A DNA stretch of 64,000 bases from Paraburkholderia sp. Ac-20340 (GCF_017104965.1 NZ_JAAGPR010000009.1:62001-126000), one strand, 5' to 3'. Positions 35,982-45,851 are shown, counted from the first letter of the stretch. The notes: generated from the sequence alone by a model not told the origin. Made by a program: numbers and translations.

Positions 35982-37277
35982 ATGAACCGCAAGTCCCTGT
36001 TCGCCCTGTCCACAGTCGTGCTTGCCGCCGCCGCGGCGCTCGTGCCCGTGCTGTGGACCGGCAACACCTATCTGCACAACAACGCGGCGCAGGCGGCCAC
36101 GCCCGCCGATCAGGCCGATCTCATCAAGAAAGGCGAATATCTCGCCCGCGCCGGCGACTGTATCGCCTGCCACACGGTACGCGGTGGCAAGATCTTCGCG
36201 GGCGGCCTGCCGATGGCGACGCCCTTCGGCACGCTCTACACGCCGAACATCACGCCCGACGACAAGGACGGCATCGGCAAATGGAGCGCCGACGACTTCT
36301 ACCGCGCCATGCACACGGGCCGCTCGAAGGACGGCAGCCTGCTCTATCCGGCCTTCCCGTTCACGAGCTACACCAAGGTCTCGCGCGCGGATTCGGACGC
36401 GATCTACGCCTACCTGCGCTCCGTGCCGCCAGTGGGCGTGCCGAGCCGCCCTCACGAGCTGAAATTCCCGTTCAACAACCGCAATCTGCTGATCGGCTGG
36501 CGCACGCTGTTCTTCCGCGAAGGCGAGTACAAGCCCGATCCCACCAAATCGGTCGAGTGGAATCGGGGCGCGTATCTGGTCGAAGGCCTTGGCCACTGCG
36601 GCATGTGCCACACGTCGATCAACATGATGGGCGCGCCGGTCAATTCATCGGCGTTCGCGGGCGGGCTGATTCCGCTGCAGAACTGGTACGCGCCGTCGCT
36701 CACGTCGAGTGAAGGCGGTCTCGGCGACTGGGACATGAAGGACATTGCCAGCCTGCTCAAGACCGGCGTGTCGGAACGCGGCGCGGTGTTCGGCCCGATG
36801 GCGGACGTGATCCATAACAGTCTGCAATATGTTTCCGACGACGACATCCACGCGATGGCGACCTATCTGAAGACGATTCCGCAGAAGAAAGAAGCGCCCG
36901 AGAACATGCAGATGGAAACCTCGGATACGTTCGGCGGCGAACTCTTACAGCAAGGTCAGAAGATCTACCATGACCAGTGTGCAAAGTGTCACGCGGAGAA
37001 CGGCCTCGGCATGCCGCCGAATTTCCCGCCGCTCGCGAACAATCAGTCGATCCAGATGCACTCGGCTGTGAATCCGATCCGCATGGTGCTCAATGGCGGC
37101 TATCCGCCCAGCACGCAGGGCAATCCACGCCCGTATGGCATGCCGCCGTTCGCGCAGGCGCTGTCGAATCAGGAAGTGGCAGCGGTCGTGACCTTTATTC
37201 GCATGTCGTGGGGCAACAAGGGCACGCCGGTGTCCCCGCAGCAGGTGGCCGATCTGCGCTCCGCGCCGCTCGACTAG
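35982..37277 (+). CDS. Triheme cytochrome c (alcohol/sugar dehydrogenase cytochrome subunit type)
   Basis: 431 residues with an N-terminal signal or anchor (FALSTVVLAAAAALVPVLWT). Three heme c motifs: CIACH (60-64), CGMCH (206-210) and CAKCH (333-337), the layout of the membrane-bound cytochrome subunit of PQQ/FAD-dependent alcohol, gluconate and sorbitol dehydrogenases. Motifs GLPMATPFGTLYTPNITPD and YLVEGLGHCGMCHT fit this family. No dehydrogenase subunit is adjacent; with the c4-like gene it may feed electrons from periplasmic oxidation to the respiratory chain. A hairpin follows the stop. Confidence 0.92.
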   Translation: MNRKSLFALSTVVLAAAAALVPVLWTGNTYLHNNAAQAATPADQADLIKKGEYLARAGDCIACHTVRGGKIFAGGLPMATPFGTLYTPNITPDDKDGIGKWSADDFYRAMHTGRSKDGSLLYPAFPFTSYTKVSRADSDAIYAYLRSVPPVGVPSRPHELKFPFNNRNLLIGWRTLFFREGEYKPDPTKSVEWNRGAYLVEGLGHCGMCHTSINMMGAPVNSSAFAGGLIPLQNWYAPSLTSSEGGLGDWDMKDIASLLKTGVSERGAVFGPMADVIHNSLQYVSDDDIHAMATYLKTIPQKKEAPENMQMETSDTFGGELLQQGQKIYHDQCAKCHAENGLGMPPNFPPLANNQSIQMHSAVNPIRMVLNGGYPPSTQGNPRPYGMPPFAQALSNQEVAAVVTFIRMSWGNKGTPVSPQQVADLRSAPLD

Positions 37278-37311
37278 GGTATCCCCTGCTATAGTGACGC
37301 TTGCCTGATCA

Positions 37312-37345
37312 GGGCGCAGCCGGCAAAACGCCGTCGGCTGCGCCC
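37312..37345 (+). terminator. Terminator-like hairpin after the cytochrome operon
   Basis: Arms 37312-37322 and 37335-37345 (GGGCGCAGCCG type) form an 11-bp perfect stem, followed only by a weak T-rich stretch (TTCGCTATTT). Confidence 0.65.
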
Positions 37346-37602
37346 TTCGCTATTTGGCGGTCCTGACAGGTATTTGAGCAGTTTTTGCGAAGTTTTCGGG
37401 CATTGAATCGGGCAGTCGCCGGACCGTTTGCGGACCACTGCGCTGCCCAGAACAGTTGAACGAACCGTTTTTTAAGCACGGCGCGAGCGGCGCACGAAAA
37501 CGGCGGCAAAGCGGGTTTGCCGCGTTTGAGGTGCCGGATCGGCATGACGACCGGGATCGACATGCCGACGTCACGGGGCAAGAAGAACAAGGAGTTGTCG
37601 TC
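37346..37602. other. Upstream region of the hemolysin III gene
   Basis: Together with the hairpin this gives a 325-bp gap after the cytochrome genes. The frame of the next gene is open upstream to 37456 but without homology. No separate gene is seen. Confidence 0.5.
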
Positions 37603-38223
37603 ATGCACGCCGGTGAGCGTCTGAACAGCATTACTCACCTCGTGGGCGCCATGTTGTCGGTCGCGGGGCTGGTGTCGCTCGTGACGCTCGGTGCGCTCGA
37701 TCACGACGCGTACAAGGTCGTGAGCTTCGCCGTCTATGGCGCGATGCTGTGCGCGCTGTACACGATTTCCACGCTTTATCACGGCGTACGCGGACCGCGC
37801 ATCAAGGCCGTGCTGCAGAAGTGCGACCACGCCGCGATCTATCTGCTGATCGCGGGCAGCTATACTCCGTTCTCGCTTGTGACGCTACGCGGGCCGTGGG
37901 GCTGGTCGCTGTTTGGCGTGAGCTGGGGTCTTGCCGTGCTCGGCATCGCCCAGGAACTCACGCTCGGACGCCGCACACGCGTGCTGTCGATGGTGCTGTA
38001 CGTGGTGATGGGCTGGCTCGCGCTGGTCGCGGTCAAGCCGCTCATCAGCACGCTGCCCGCTGCCGGCACCGCATGGCTGCTGGCCGGCGGCATCATCTAT
38101 AGCGTCGGTATTTATTTTTTCGTCAATGACGAGCGCATCCGGCACGGACATGGAATCTGGCATCTGTTCGTGCTCGCCGGGAGCGTCTGTCAATTCGTGA
38201 GCGTCGCGGGCTACGTCGCCTGA
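37603..38223 (+). CDS. Hemolysin III family (PAQR-like) membrane protein
   Basis: 206 residues, seven membrane segments. Marks: ERLNSITHLVGAMLSVAGLV, YTISTLYHGVRGPRIKAVLQ, KCDHAAIYLLIAGSYTPFSL and GHGIWHLFVLAGSVCQFVSV, whose His and Asp residues form the conserved metal site of the hemolysin III/adiponectin-receptor family. AAGGAG precedes ATG 37603. True hemolytic activity is not implied; family members are linked to lipid homeostasis. Confidence 0.92.
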   Translation: MHAGERLNSITHLVGAMLSVAGLVSLVTLGALDHDAYKVVSFAVYGAMLCALYTISTLYHGVRGPRIKAVLQKCDHAAIYLLIAGSYTPFSLVTLRGPWGWSLFGVSWGLAVLGIAQELTLGRRTRVLSMVLYVVMGWLALVAVKPLISTLPAAGTAWLLAGGIIYSVGIYFFVNDERIRHGHGIWHLFVLAGSVCQFVSVAGYVA

Positions 38224-38487
38224 CGCGTCGCCCCGGGAATCGTCCCCCGGGGAATCCACACGAAGCCCATCGCGCGGCGGCCGCAGTGTCCGCGGCTGTG
38301 CGATGCAACCCTATGCCAGCCGACGCTCCGCGAGAGCGTCGACAAGCGGCGCGCGCACTGGCGCGCCGTCCGAATAAACGCGGATGGATGCGCGTGCCGG
38401 GTTTGCATGCGTGCAAAACCACGCCGCGCAGCGCGCCGGATAACGGCTGCGCCTGCCGTCCGCGATACTGCAATACAACAGGTGTTT

Positions 38488-40143
38488 ATGTCTTTTGATT
38501 CTCTCGGCTTGTCCGAACCGCTGGTCCGCGCTGTCAACGAACTGGGCTACACCACGCCCACGCCCATCCAGACGCAAGCTATTCCGGCCGTGCTCGGCGG
38601 CGGCGACCTGCTCGCCGGCGCGCAGACCGGTACCGGCAAGACCGCTGGCTTCACGCTGCCGATCCTGCAACGCCTGAGCGAAATGGAACCGCACGCGAGC
38701 GGCAAGCGCGTCGTGCGCGCGCTGATCCTCACGCCCACGCGCGAGCTGGCCGCGCAGGTCGAAGAAAGCGTGCGCGCCTACGGCAAGTACCTGAAGATCA
38801 AGTCGACGGTCATGTTCGGCGGCGTCGGCATCAATCCGCAGATCGACGCCCTGCGGCGCGGCGTGGATATCGTGGTGGCCACACCCGGCCGTCTGCTCGA
38901 TCACATGCAGCAGAAGACCATCGACCTCTCGCAGCTCGAAATTCTCGTGCTCGACGAAGCCGACCGCATGCTCGACATGGGCTTCATCCACGACATCAAG
39001 CGCGTGCTCGCCAAGCTGCCGCCCAAGCGCCAGAACCTGCTTTTCTCGGCCACCTTCGCCGATGAAATCAAGGCGCTCGCCGACAGCCTGCTCGACTCGC
39101 CCGCACTGATCGAAGTCGCGCGCCGCAACACCACCGCGGAAACCGTCGCGCAGAAGGTGTATCCGGTCGATCGCGACCGCAAGCGCGAACTGCTCACGCA
39201 TCTGATCCGCCAGCACAACTGGTTCCAGGTACTGGTGTTCACGCGCACCAAGCACGGCGCGAACCGTCTGGCCGAACAGCTCACGAAGGACGGCATCAGC
39301 GCGCTGGCGATTCACGGCAACAAGAGCCAGTCGGCGCGTACGCGCGCGCTGTCCGAATTCAAGGACGGCACGTTGCAGGTGCTGGTGGCGACCGATATCG
39401 CCGCGCGCGGCATCGACATCGATCAACTGCCGCACGTGGTCAACTTCGATCTGCCGAACGTGCCCGAAGACTACGTGCACCGTATCGGCCGCACGGGCCG
39501 TGCGGGTGCGACGGGCGAAGCGGTGTCGCTGGTTTGCGTCGACGAACATCAGCTGCTCAAGGACATCGAGCGCCTGATCAAGCGCGCGGTGCCGCAGGAA
39601 GTGATTCCGGGCTTCGAGCCGGACCCGAACGCCAAGCCCGAGCCGATCCAGCGCCGCAGCCAGCCGCAAGGCCGCGGTCAGCAGCAACAAGGTCGTGGCC
39701 AGCAAGGTCAGGGCCGTGGCGCGTCGCAGGGCGGCAATGGCGGCGGCGCGAAGCCGGCGCAAGGTCGTGGCGAACCGCGTGGCGGGAATCGCGAAGGTGG
39801 CCGTGATAGCAACCGCGCGCACGCGGGTAATGGTGGCAATGGCGGCAACAACGGCGGCCAGCGCGCAGCCAAGCCGGCGTCCAACGGCATCCGCACCGCC
39901 AAGCCGGTGAAGCAGCAAGGCTCGGCGAATCAAGGCGGCAACCAGGGTGCGAATCATGGCGCCAACCACGGTTCGCAAGGCGGCCGCGGCGAACATACGC
40001 GCCGCGAAAGCCAGCGCGGCGTCTCGCACGAAAGCGCGCTGGGCCGTACGCAGCAACGCAAGCCGCAGTCGAACCCGGGCGCCCTGCTCGGCGGTCGTCC
40101 GGGCGGTTCGCGCCGCGACGGCAACGGTCAGCGCGACCGCTAA
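38488..40143 (+). CDS. rhlE: DEAD-box RNA helicase (RhlE-like)
   Basis: 551 residues. Helicase core about 1-375: Q motif ([20 protein letters not shown]), AQTGTGKT (45-52), [53 protein letters not shown] and [17 protein letters not shown]. The C-terminal 170 residues are Gly/Gln/Asn/Arg-rich ([20 protein letters not shown] and similar), a disordered RNA-binding tail typical of RhlE proteins. RhlE-type helicases act in ribosome assembly and RNA decay. Start 38488 is set by the Q motif; a strong terminator follows. Confidence 0.92.
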   Translation: MSFDSLGLSEPLVRAVNELGYTTPTPIQTQAIPAVLGGGDLLAGAQTGTGKTAGFTLPILQRLSEMEPHASGKRVVRALILTPTRELAAQVEESVRAYGKYLKIKSTVMFGGVGINPQIDALRRGVDIVVATPGRLLDHMQQKTIDLSQLEILVLDEADRMLDMGFIHDIKRVLAKLPPKRQNLLFSATFADEIKALADSLLDSPALIEVARRNTTAETVAQKVYPVDRDRKRELLTHLIRQHNWFQVLVFTRTKHGANRLAEQLTKDGISALAIHGNKSQSARTRALSEFKDGTLQVLVATDIAARGIDIDQLPHVVNFDLPNVPEDYVHRIGRTGRAGATGEAVSLVCVDEHQLLKDIERLIKRAVPQEVIPGFEPDPNAKPEPIQRRSQPQGRGQQQQGRGQQGQGRGASQGGNGGGAKPAQGRGEPRGGNREGGRDSNRAHAGNGGNGGNNGGQRAAKPASNGIRTAKPVKQQGSANQGGNQGANHGANHGSQGGRGEHTRRESQRGVSHESALGRTQQRKPQSNPGALLGGRPGGSRRDGNGQRDR

Positions 40144-40165
40144 AAAGCCCGCACGCCAGATGCAC

Positions 40166-40195
40166 AAAGGCCCGCTACGCAGCGGGCCTTTTTCA
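40166..40195. terminator. Bidirectional terminator between rhlE and the ferritin-like gene
   Basis: AAAGGCCCGCT and AGCGGGCCTTT form an 11-bp perfect stem with an ACGC loop, followed on the plus strand by TTTTT. On the minus strand the T run is short. It sits between convergent genes. Confidence 0.88.
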
Positions 40196-40211
40196 TTTCA
40201 GCGCCAGAAAA

Positions 40212-41045
40212 TCAGCGGAAAAACACGTGCTGCGTGATCTTCGTGAGCGGGTAATGCACGCTCGGCTGAATGCGCGCGGGCAGATTGAGCGGCTTGAGCA
40301 GCATCTTCACGCACATATCGGCGGAAAGATTGTGGCGCACCAGCTTGTTCACGCGCGCGGTGAGTTCGCGGTTATAGGCGGCGTCCTTCACGCGCTCCGG
40401 ATAGCGAATCGCAAACACGTGACGCAGCGCAATCTCTGAGTCCTCGTTCTTGATCTCCATCACGCGGCGCATCAGCGCGCCGAGCACGGCAAGGCGCCCT
40501 TGCCCCTCGACCTGGTTGTACTTCTTGAAGTACTTGAAAAAGTGCTTGTAGTGACGCACTTCGTCGCTGCGGATGTTGTCGGTGATTTCCTTGAGCACCG
40601 GCTCGTTCGAGCATTCGCCGATGGCGCGATAAAGCGTGGCCGTGCCCGTCTCCACCACGCAGCGCGCGACCATCTCCAGCGCGCGCGTCTTCTCGAATTC
40701 TTCGAACGAGCAGGTCTTTGAGTATTCCTCAAAGAAGTTCTTGAACGCGGTATCCCAGTCGAATTCCGGCCAGACGTAGTTGATGTAAGTCTTCAGCGCG
40801 CGGCCGTGCTGCATCTCCTCGTGTTCCCACTCGTTGTTGAGCCAGTCGGACACTTCCGGATCGCCGTTAAAGAACACGCTCAGGTTGCTCGTGTAAAGAT
40901 CCGAGCCGCTTTCGATAAACGATGACGCGCACAACAGCAGCAGCAAGTCTTCGTTCGCTGCGGCACGCTGCCGGTCGATCCGCGTGAGGTCGATGTCTTC
41001 GATGCGCCAGGGCATTACATGACCCGGCTCATTGTCATTGCGCAT
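40212..41045 (-). CDS. Ferritin-like diiron protein
   Basis: 277 residues. The helical core carries a complete two-iron ligand set: Glu45 (SFIESGSDLY), Glu77-x-x-His80 (EHEEMQHG), Glu132 (VVETGTATLY) and Glu162-x-x-His165 (DEVRHY), as in rubrerythrin-like and fatty acyl-ACP desaturase-like enzymes. No rubredoxin or signal sequence. GGGAG lies 8 nt before ATG 41045 (MRNDNEPGHVMPWRIEDIDL); a GTG at 41084 is possible. Substrate unknown; a desaturase or hydroxylase-type oxidation is inferred from the fold. Confidence 0.82.
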   Translation of the reverse strand: MRNDNEPGHVMPWRIEDIDLTRIDRQRAAANEDLLLLLCASSFIESGSDLYTSNLSVFFNGDPEVSDWLNNEWEHEEMQHGRALKTYINYVWPEFDWDTAFKNFFEEYSKTCSFEEFEKTRALEMVARCVVETGTATLYRAIGECSNEPVLKEITDNIRSDEVRHYKHFFKYFKKYNQVEGQGRLAVLGALMRRVMEIKNEDSEIALRHVFAIRYPERVKDAAYNRELTARVNKLVRHNLSADMCVKMLLKPLNLPARIQPSVHYPLTKITQHVFFR

Positions 41046-41932
41046 TGCGTCTTGCTCCCAAAGCGGTATCGGCTCCTGCTGCACCTCGCTACCCGGTCTT
41101 GCGCCCAGGCCGCGTAGCGAAAGGTACCAGCCCTTTTTACTTCATCTTAGCTGCTGTTTCGCGAAGCTGCAGTCTGAGAGCACAGACCGATCCCGATCCC
41201 CGCAGTTCCAGGAAGAGTTGACTTGTAAGGCGCGCGTGAGCGTGCCAACAGACTTCCGCAAGCAGCGTATTGGCGCGCCTTGCGTCGGCAAGACGCAGCC
41301 TGGCTTTGCCTTGCGCCCCGCTCGACACCTTCTCGCAGCGAGCGCGCATCGGTTTGCAATCCTCTGCAAATCACGAAGCAAACGGCGCGCCTGAAAGGTG
41401 AACACAAGGTGAAAAAAAGCTAAAGCGCATAACCGAGGAAAGGTTCCATATTGCCGCCTTGACGACGTCTGCGCGCCCCGTCCAACGCAACTCGCATCAG
41501 GCTTCGCGAGCGTTCATGATGCATGCCGCAACGCATGACGCAGCGCGGCTAATCAGCGCTGCGAACCATTGCGCATTCTTGCGCTGCCGCACGAACTTCA
41601 AGTGAATTCAAGGATTTGCGCGCGACCCTCGACCGCCGCTGCGGGCATCGATTGTCAAACGGAATATTTTTGGGGTGTGGTTTGTACAACGCTGCAGGTT
41701 TGCCTACACTGCAGTTCCCCGGCGCCAATCCAGGCTGGATGGCCGTTTGGCTTCATTTGCGACGTACGTCGATCGCCGCCCCGATCAATGACGCATGACA
41801 GCAAACGAACGCTGATCCAGCACACGCATCGCGCCGTCGCAGGCTTTCGCGCACGCCCACCGCATCCTCTGTCACTCGCCGCCCAGCCCGGCCGCGCAAC
41901 GTGACCTCTGATGCGGCCACACGGAGAGAAAG
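41046..41932. other. Large intergenic region without a supported gene
   Basis: About 890 bp. The overlapping frames are compositionally odd and lack SDs. From about 41655 to 41740 there is a locally AT/TG-rich patch with TTTTTGGGG, TTTGTACAA and two CTGCAG sites 18 bp apart. It could hold promoters or a small RNA, but I see no decisive evidence. Confidence 0.5.
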
Positions 41933-42130
41933 ATGCTGAGTCCGCATGAATTCGCCACCCTGCTGCTAGTCAAGGACGCGCCCAACCAGATCGACATGGA
42001 ACGCGAAGAACTCGACGCCCTCCTCGAACGACAGCTCGTACAGCTGGAACGCCTGGCTTCCGGCCTCCAGCAATGGCGACTGACCGAAATCGGCGACTCT
42101 GCATTACGCGCGATTAAACGGTTTTCTTAA
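41933..42130 (+). CDS. Small conserved hypothetical protein
   Basis: 65 residues: MLSPHEFATLLLVKDAPNQI, then MEREELDALLERQLVQLERL and WRLTEIGDSALRAIKRF. I recall near relatives across Burkholderia, always as a free-standing short gene. It looks helical, with a winged-helix-like second half (QWRLTEIGDSALRAI resembles the wing of MarR-type domains). GGAGAG precedes the ATG at 41933. Function unknown. Confidence 0.75.
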   Translation: MLSPHEFATLLLVKDAPNQIDMEREELDALLERQLVQLERLASGLQQWRLTEIGDSALRAIKRFS

Positions 42131-42425
42131 ACCACGGGCGCGCACGTTGATGCGCTGTACGCCCGCCACTCACAACCGCTCCAGTTTCACCCTATTGTCT
42201 CGACCTGTGCGGATGCCGGGATCGTCCGCCAGCACGTTACGTCGAGCCCATCCCCGATGCAGGCGTACGGCAGCTCATGCTTACGTCTGCAGTGCATGGT
42301 CACGCGGACCCGCGCGCTTCATGCCCGCGTGACCATTTTTTTGCCACCGCAACCGCCCGCCTTCCGCCGATGACCGCGCCGCAGCGCGTGGCGCATCGTC
42401 ATGTGCGGCCGCACTTCATCGGTGC

Positions 42426-42806
42426 TCACCCGCCGCGCAAAGTCGGGTCCGCCGATGCGCGCCACGTCACCGCCTGCGCGCGCTGCGCATTCAGATAATC
42501 GATCCAGGCATTGCGCGCCGCTGCACCGGCGCCGCTCGCCGCGTAGTGCTGCGCGAGGCCCGCCTGGAAGCCGCAGAACTGCGCCTGCGCCAGCTTGCCG
42601 TGACGGTTCGCGACGTACGCGTCGTACACCGCCGCATAGACAGCCGGGGTATCCGCGCCGTAGTCGTGCTGCTGGGCGCCGCACATCTGCTGCAGATCGG
42701 CAAATGGCGGCGCGCGCCAGCCGCCCGCGAGCCCCGACGCACTCGTGCATCCGGCCACGCAGCCCGCTACGAGCGCCGCCGCACCGATCATCGCAAGTCC
42801 TCGCAT
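42426..42806 (-). CDS. Small lipoprotein, function unknown
   Basis: 126 residues. MRGLAMIGAAALVAGCVAGC contains two possible lipoboxes (LVAGC and CVAGC), so the mature protein is lipid-anchored. The remainder (DLQQMCGAQQHDYGADTPAV, FCGFQAGLAQHYAASGAG) has two further Cys. GGGGAA lies 4 nt before ATG 42806. No family recognised. Confidence 0.75.
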   Translation of the reverse strand: MRGLAMIGAAALVAGCVAGCTSASGLAGGWRAPPFADLQQMCGAQQHDYGADTPAVYAAVYDAYVANRHGKLAQAQFCGFQAGLAQHYAASGAGAAARNAWIDYLNAQRAQAVTWRASADPTLRGG

Positions 42807-42994
42807 CGCATTCCCCGCTGTCTGGTTGATGCGGCATTGTCGCATCGCGCGGCGCGGGCGACAGCCAGCGCGCACGGCCAGGGTGCCGCAAAAGCACGTA
42901 TCATGAAGGCTTTCCATCGTCCCGCCTTGCCGGCCCACGCGGGCTCGCCGCCTTGCCCGGCCGTGAGTTGCTCCGCTTTTTTTTCGTCTTGCGC

Positions 42995-43681
42995 ATGATC
43001 GACCATCTCATCTGCGACTGCGACGGCGTGCTCGTCGACAGCGAAGTCATTGCCGACCACGTCATCTTCGATACCCTTAGCCGCACCTTTCCCGGCGTCG
43101 ATTTCCGCTCCACCGTGGCGGGCGCGTTCGGGCAGCAGACCTCGCGTTTTCTCGCCGACGTCGCCGCGCGCTTCAATCTCACGATGCCCGAGAATTTTCT
43201 CGACACCATCGACCACAACTGCGAAGTCGCGATCGCCGAATCGGTGAGCCCGATCAACGGCGTGCGCGATGCGCTGCGTCGCGTGACGCTGCCCGCCGCC
43301 GTGGTTTCGAACAGCCGCATGACGCGCGTGCACGCTTCGGTGCGACGCGCCGGGCTCGACACGATCTTCGGCGAACGCATTTTCAGCGCCGAGCAGGTTG
43401 CGCGACCCAAGCCTTATCCCGATGTCTATCTCTTCGCGGCGAAGACGCTCGGCGTGGAGCCCTCGCGCTGCCTCGTGGTGGAGGACAGCATTTCCGGGCT
43501 GAACGCGGCGCGCGCGGCGGGCATGAAGACGATTGCCTTCGTGGGCGCGAGCCATATCCCGTCGGGCTATGCCGATGTGCTGCGCGAGATGGGCATCACG
43601 CGCATCATGGAGCACATGGACGAACTGCCCGCGCTCGTGGAAGCGGGCGTGCGCGGCGAGTTCGGCGACGTGCAGTCGTAA
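42995..43681 (+). CDS. HAD-superfamily phosphatase (beta-phosphoglucomutase/YieH-like)
   Basis: 228 residues. The nucleophile motif is ICDCDGVLVDSE (a DxD variant, Asp-Cys-Asp), motif II is AAVVSNSR, the motif III Lys is in VARPKPYPDVYLFAAKTLGV and motif IV is VVEDSISGLNAARAAGM. Its cap type places it near 6-phosphogluconate/sugar-phosphate phosphatases. Start 42995 has no strong SD; an upstream start at 42953 is possible but without homology. A strong hairpin follows. Confidence 0.88.
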   Translation: MIDHLICDCDGVLVDSEVIADHVIFDTLSRTFPGVDFRSTVAGAFGQQTSRFLADVAARFNLTMPENFLDTIDHNCEVAIAESVSPINGVRDALRRVTLPAAVVSNSRMTRVHASVRRAGLDTIFGERIFSAEQVARPKPYPDVYLFAAKTLGVEPSRCLVVEDSISGLNAARAAGMKTIAFVGASHIPSGYADVLREMGITRIMEHMDELPALVEAGVRGEFGDVQS

Positions 43682-43713
43682 GGCTCGATAGCCAGCCGTC
43701 CAGCCAGAAATGA

Positions 43714-43752
43714 GAAACGGCGCGTGGGCCAGCAGGCCACACGCGCCGTTTC
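43714..43752. terminator. Bidirectional terminator between the HAD gene and ribB
   Basis: GAAACGGCGCGTG (43714-43726) pairs with CACGCGCCGTTTC (43740-43752), with an inner GGCC/GGCC pairing. It lies between convergent genes; T runs are moderate on both strands. Confidence 0.8.
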
Positions 43753-43784
43753 TATTTGCGTCGATGCGCGCCGATGCGCGCCGA

Positions 43785-44504
43785 TCAAACCAGTTCGGCG
43801 TTACGCTCGCGCGCCAGTGCCAGCGATTCGCGGAACTCGACCAGTTCGGCGATCGTGAGCATCGGCAGGTTGTGCAGCTTGGCGAAGTCGTCGACCTGCT
43901 GGCCGCGCGCCATCGTGCCGTCCGGGTTCATCAGTTCGCACAGCACGCCGGCCGGCTCGAGGCCCGCGAGCGCCGCCAGATCGACGGTGCCTTCGGTGTG
44001 GCCGCGGCGCGTCAGCACGCCGCCCGGCTGCGCGCGCAGCGGGAACACGTGGCCGGGGCGCACGATATGCTCGGGCTTCGCATCGGCGGCGATGGCTGCG
44101 CGAATCGTGGTCACGCGGTCGGCAGCCGACACGCCCGTGCTCACGCCGTCACGCGCTTCGATCGAGACCGTGAAGGCGGTGCGGTTGCGGCTTTCGTTGT
44201 GCGAGACCATCGGCGGCAGTTCGAGTGCGCGCACTTTCTCGTCGGACAGACACAGGCAGACGATCCCGCTGCATTCGCGGATGAACAGCGCCATCGTCTC
44301 GTTGGTCAGGTTCTGGGCAGCGCAGACGAGATCGGCTTCGTCTTCGCGGTCGTGGTCGTCCTGCAGCACGACCGGGCGGCCTTCGCGCATGGCTTGCAGC
44401 GCGGCGGCGATGCGCGGCGGCACCACTTCGGTTTCGAGCAGGGAAAGATCGTCGATGGCGTCGAACGGCACATCGGCGGACACAGCATTGCGGGTAAAGG
44501 ACAT
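43785..44504 (-). CDS. ribB: 3,4-dihydroxy-2-butanone 4-phosphate synthase
   Basis: Makes the four-carbon precursor of riboflavin from ribulose-5-phosphate. 239 residues from [20 protein letters not shown]. Motifs: [20 protein letters not shown] (acidic metal loop), [78 protein letters not shown] and [12 protein letters not shown]. Only the DHBP domain is present, with no ribA fusion. GAGGAG lies 8 nt before the ATG. An FMN riboswitch is about 195 nt upstream, so expression should fall when FMN is plentiful. Confidence 0.96.
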   Translation of the reverse strand: MSFTRNAVSADVPFDAIDDLSLLETEVVPPRIAAALQAMREGRPVVLQDDHDREDEADLVCAAQNLTNETMALFIRECSGIVCLCLSDEKVRALELPPMVSHNESRNRTAFTVSIEARDGVSTGVSAADRVTTIRAAIAADAKPEHIVRPGHVFPLRAQPGGVLTRRGHTEGTVDLAALAGLEPAGVLCELMNPDGTMARGQQVDDFAKLHNLPMLTIAELVEFRESLALARERNAELV

Positions 44505-44700
44505 GTGAAACGCTCCTCGCAAGAGTTGGGCGAAAAACGTTTCAGGGCATTGCAAACAGACAGGAATCCCCGTCGCACGTCGTCCGGCACACGACGCATC
44601 TTGAAAATCAGCTCGCGGTATTCATCCGCAAAATCCAATCGACAAAGACACGCACGCAGGCCGGAAAGCCGCGGCGGATGGGCAAACATGACCATCTGCA

Positions 44701-44859
44701 CATCTTCTTCCATCCGGACTATGACCGTCGGCTCTGGCTTCGCACCAGATCTGCTGACCCCGCAAAAAACCACACGCGGGCGCTCGCGGGCTCGCTGACC
44801 TGACCTTTCGGCCGGGCCGGCATACCGCCGGTGGGGAATTTCACCCCGCCCTGAAGACG
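44701..44859 (-). promoter_or_regulatory. FMN riboswitch (RFN element) of ribB
   Basis: On the minus strand the element begins TCTTCAGGGCGGGGTGAAAT with CCCCACCGGCGGTA next, then passes through AGCGAGC and CGCGAGCGCC-type stems, GGTCAGCAGATCTGGTG, and ends CCGACGGTCATAGTCCGGAT followed by GAAGAAGA. These are the conserved RFN blocks in the right order, upstream of ribB. Confidence 0.97.
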
Positions 44860-45014
44860 CACTGATTACCGGATGATGACCTCATCAAACCGGCGGGCAA
44901 AGGATACAACAGGCCGCGCAATCGTGCAGCGCGGTAAAAAACCAGTAGACAAATAGCGCGCGGCGCGTCTTGTGCAGTGCGGCAAAGCGCTGCCTGCCCG
45001 GTCTGGCGCGACGC

Positions 45015-45851
45015 TCATGCCGGTTGATGCGCGGCCAGCGCTTCGCCGCCCAGCGCGCCCGCACCGTGCGGCACGTCCCAGCGCGGCGGCGTTTCGGCGT
45101 TGAGCGTCACGCGGAACACGCGCGCTTCGGTATCGCCGGGATTGCGCAGGCTGTGCGGTTGATCGGCGTCGAACACGATGGCGTCGCCGGTCGCGAGCAA
45201 CTGGCGGCGGTCGTGCACGCTCACTTCCAGCGTGCCTTCGCTGACCACCAGATTGACGGTCGTGCCCGGCGCGCGGCGCGAGCCCGCTTCCGTGTGCAGC
45301 GGCGCGATGCGCAGTTCGTGGAATTCGGCGGTGGCCGGGCTGTCTTCGGGATAAAGCGCGCGCGCCGAATAGCGGCCGTCGGCGCTGACGCGGCGCGCAG
45401 CGCGATCGGCGGGCAGATGTTCGAAGCCGCTTACCGCATGGCGGCGCAGGAATGCCGATACCGACACCTTGAGCGCCGCCGCCACCTTGCAGAGCACCTT
45501 GATCGACGGCACGCTGCGCGCCGATTCGACCTGCGCGAGCATGGCGCGCGAGACGCCCGAAGCGCGCGCCAGGGCGTCGAGCGAAAGCTGCCGTTCGGCA
45601 CGCAGTCGCGCGAGATTCACGCCAACCAGATATTCGAGCGCATCGAACGGACCTTCGCCGCGTGCGGTATGCGATGCCGCGAGCGCATCCGCGGAGAGCG
45701 ACGCAGACAGCGCCGCGTGTTCATCGGCTTGATCGTGCGGCGATTCATGTGGCGAGTTATGCGGCGATACATGCGGCGCATCGAGCGAATCCGCCGACCG
45801 ATGCGTAGTAGTGCGATGTGCGTCCCTCACGAGCGCAAGCGGTGAATGCAT
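45015..45851 (-). CDS. XRE-family regulator with cupin domain
   Basis: 278 residues. The N-terminal 60 are low complexity with a four-fold xPHx repeat (VSPHNSPHESPHDQ). The helix-turn-helix is RLRAERQLSLDALARASGVS and RAMLAQVESARSVPSIKVLC; the C-terminal cupin includes LHTEAGSRRAPGTTVNLVVS and LLATGDAIVFDADQPHSLRN. Such HTH-cupin proteins sense small metabolites (amino acids, putrescine-type). It lies 160 bp from the DHA1 transporter on the same strand, a likely target. The tandem repeat is at 45731-45783. Confidence 0.88.
   Translation of the reverse strand: MHSPLALVRDAHRTTTHRSADSLDAPHVSPHNSPHESPHDQADEHAALSASLSADALAASHTARGEGPFDALEYLVGVNLARLRAERQLSLDALARASGVSRAMLAQVESARSVPSIKVLCKVAAALKVSVSAFLRRHAVSGFEHLPADRAARRVSADGRYSARALYPEDSPATAEFHELRIAPLHTEAGSRRAPGTTVNLVVSEGTLEVSVHDRRQLLATGDAIVFDADQPHSLRNPGDTEARVFRVTLNAETPPRWDVPHGAGALGGEALAAHQPA
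45731..45783. repeat. 12-bp imperfect tandem repeat within the XRE-cupin gene
   Basis: About four copies of a 12-bp unit (GCGGCGATTCAT type) encode the xPHx tetrapeptide repeats in the N-terminal tail. In-frame copy-number change would not disrupt the protein. Confidence 0.65.

Noticed and set aside
41569..41904. 111-codon plus-strand frame in the gap before the 65-residue gene
   Set aside because: Cys/Ser/Arg-rich composition, no SD and no similarity to known proteins.
43762..43790. Short repeat CGATGCGCGC at the ribB 3' end
   Set aside because: Two to three copies of about 10 bp at a terminator boundary; likely chance in GC-rich DNA.
44306..44773. 155-codon minus-strand frame through the ribB leader
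   Set aside because: It overlaps ribB out of frame and the riboswitch 3' end; no SD or homology, so treated as leader RNA.
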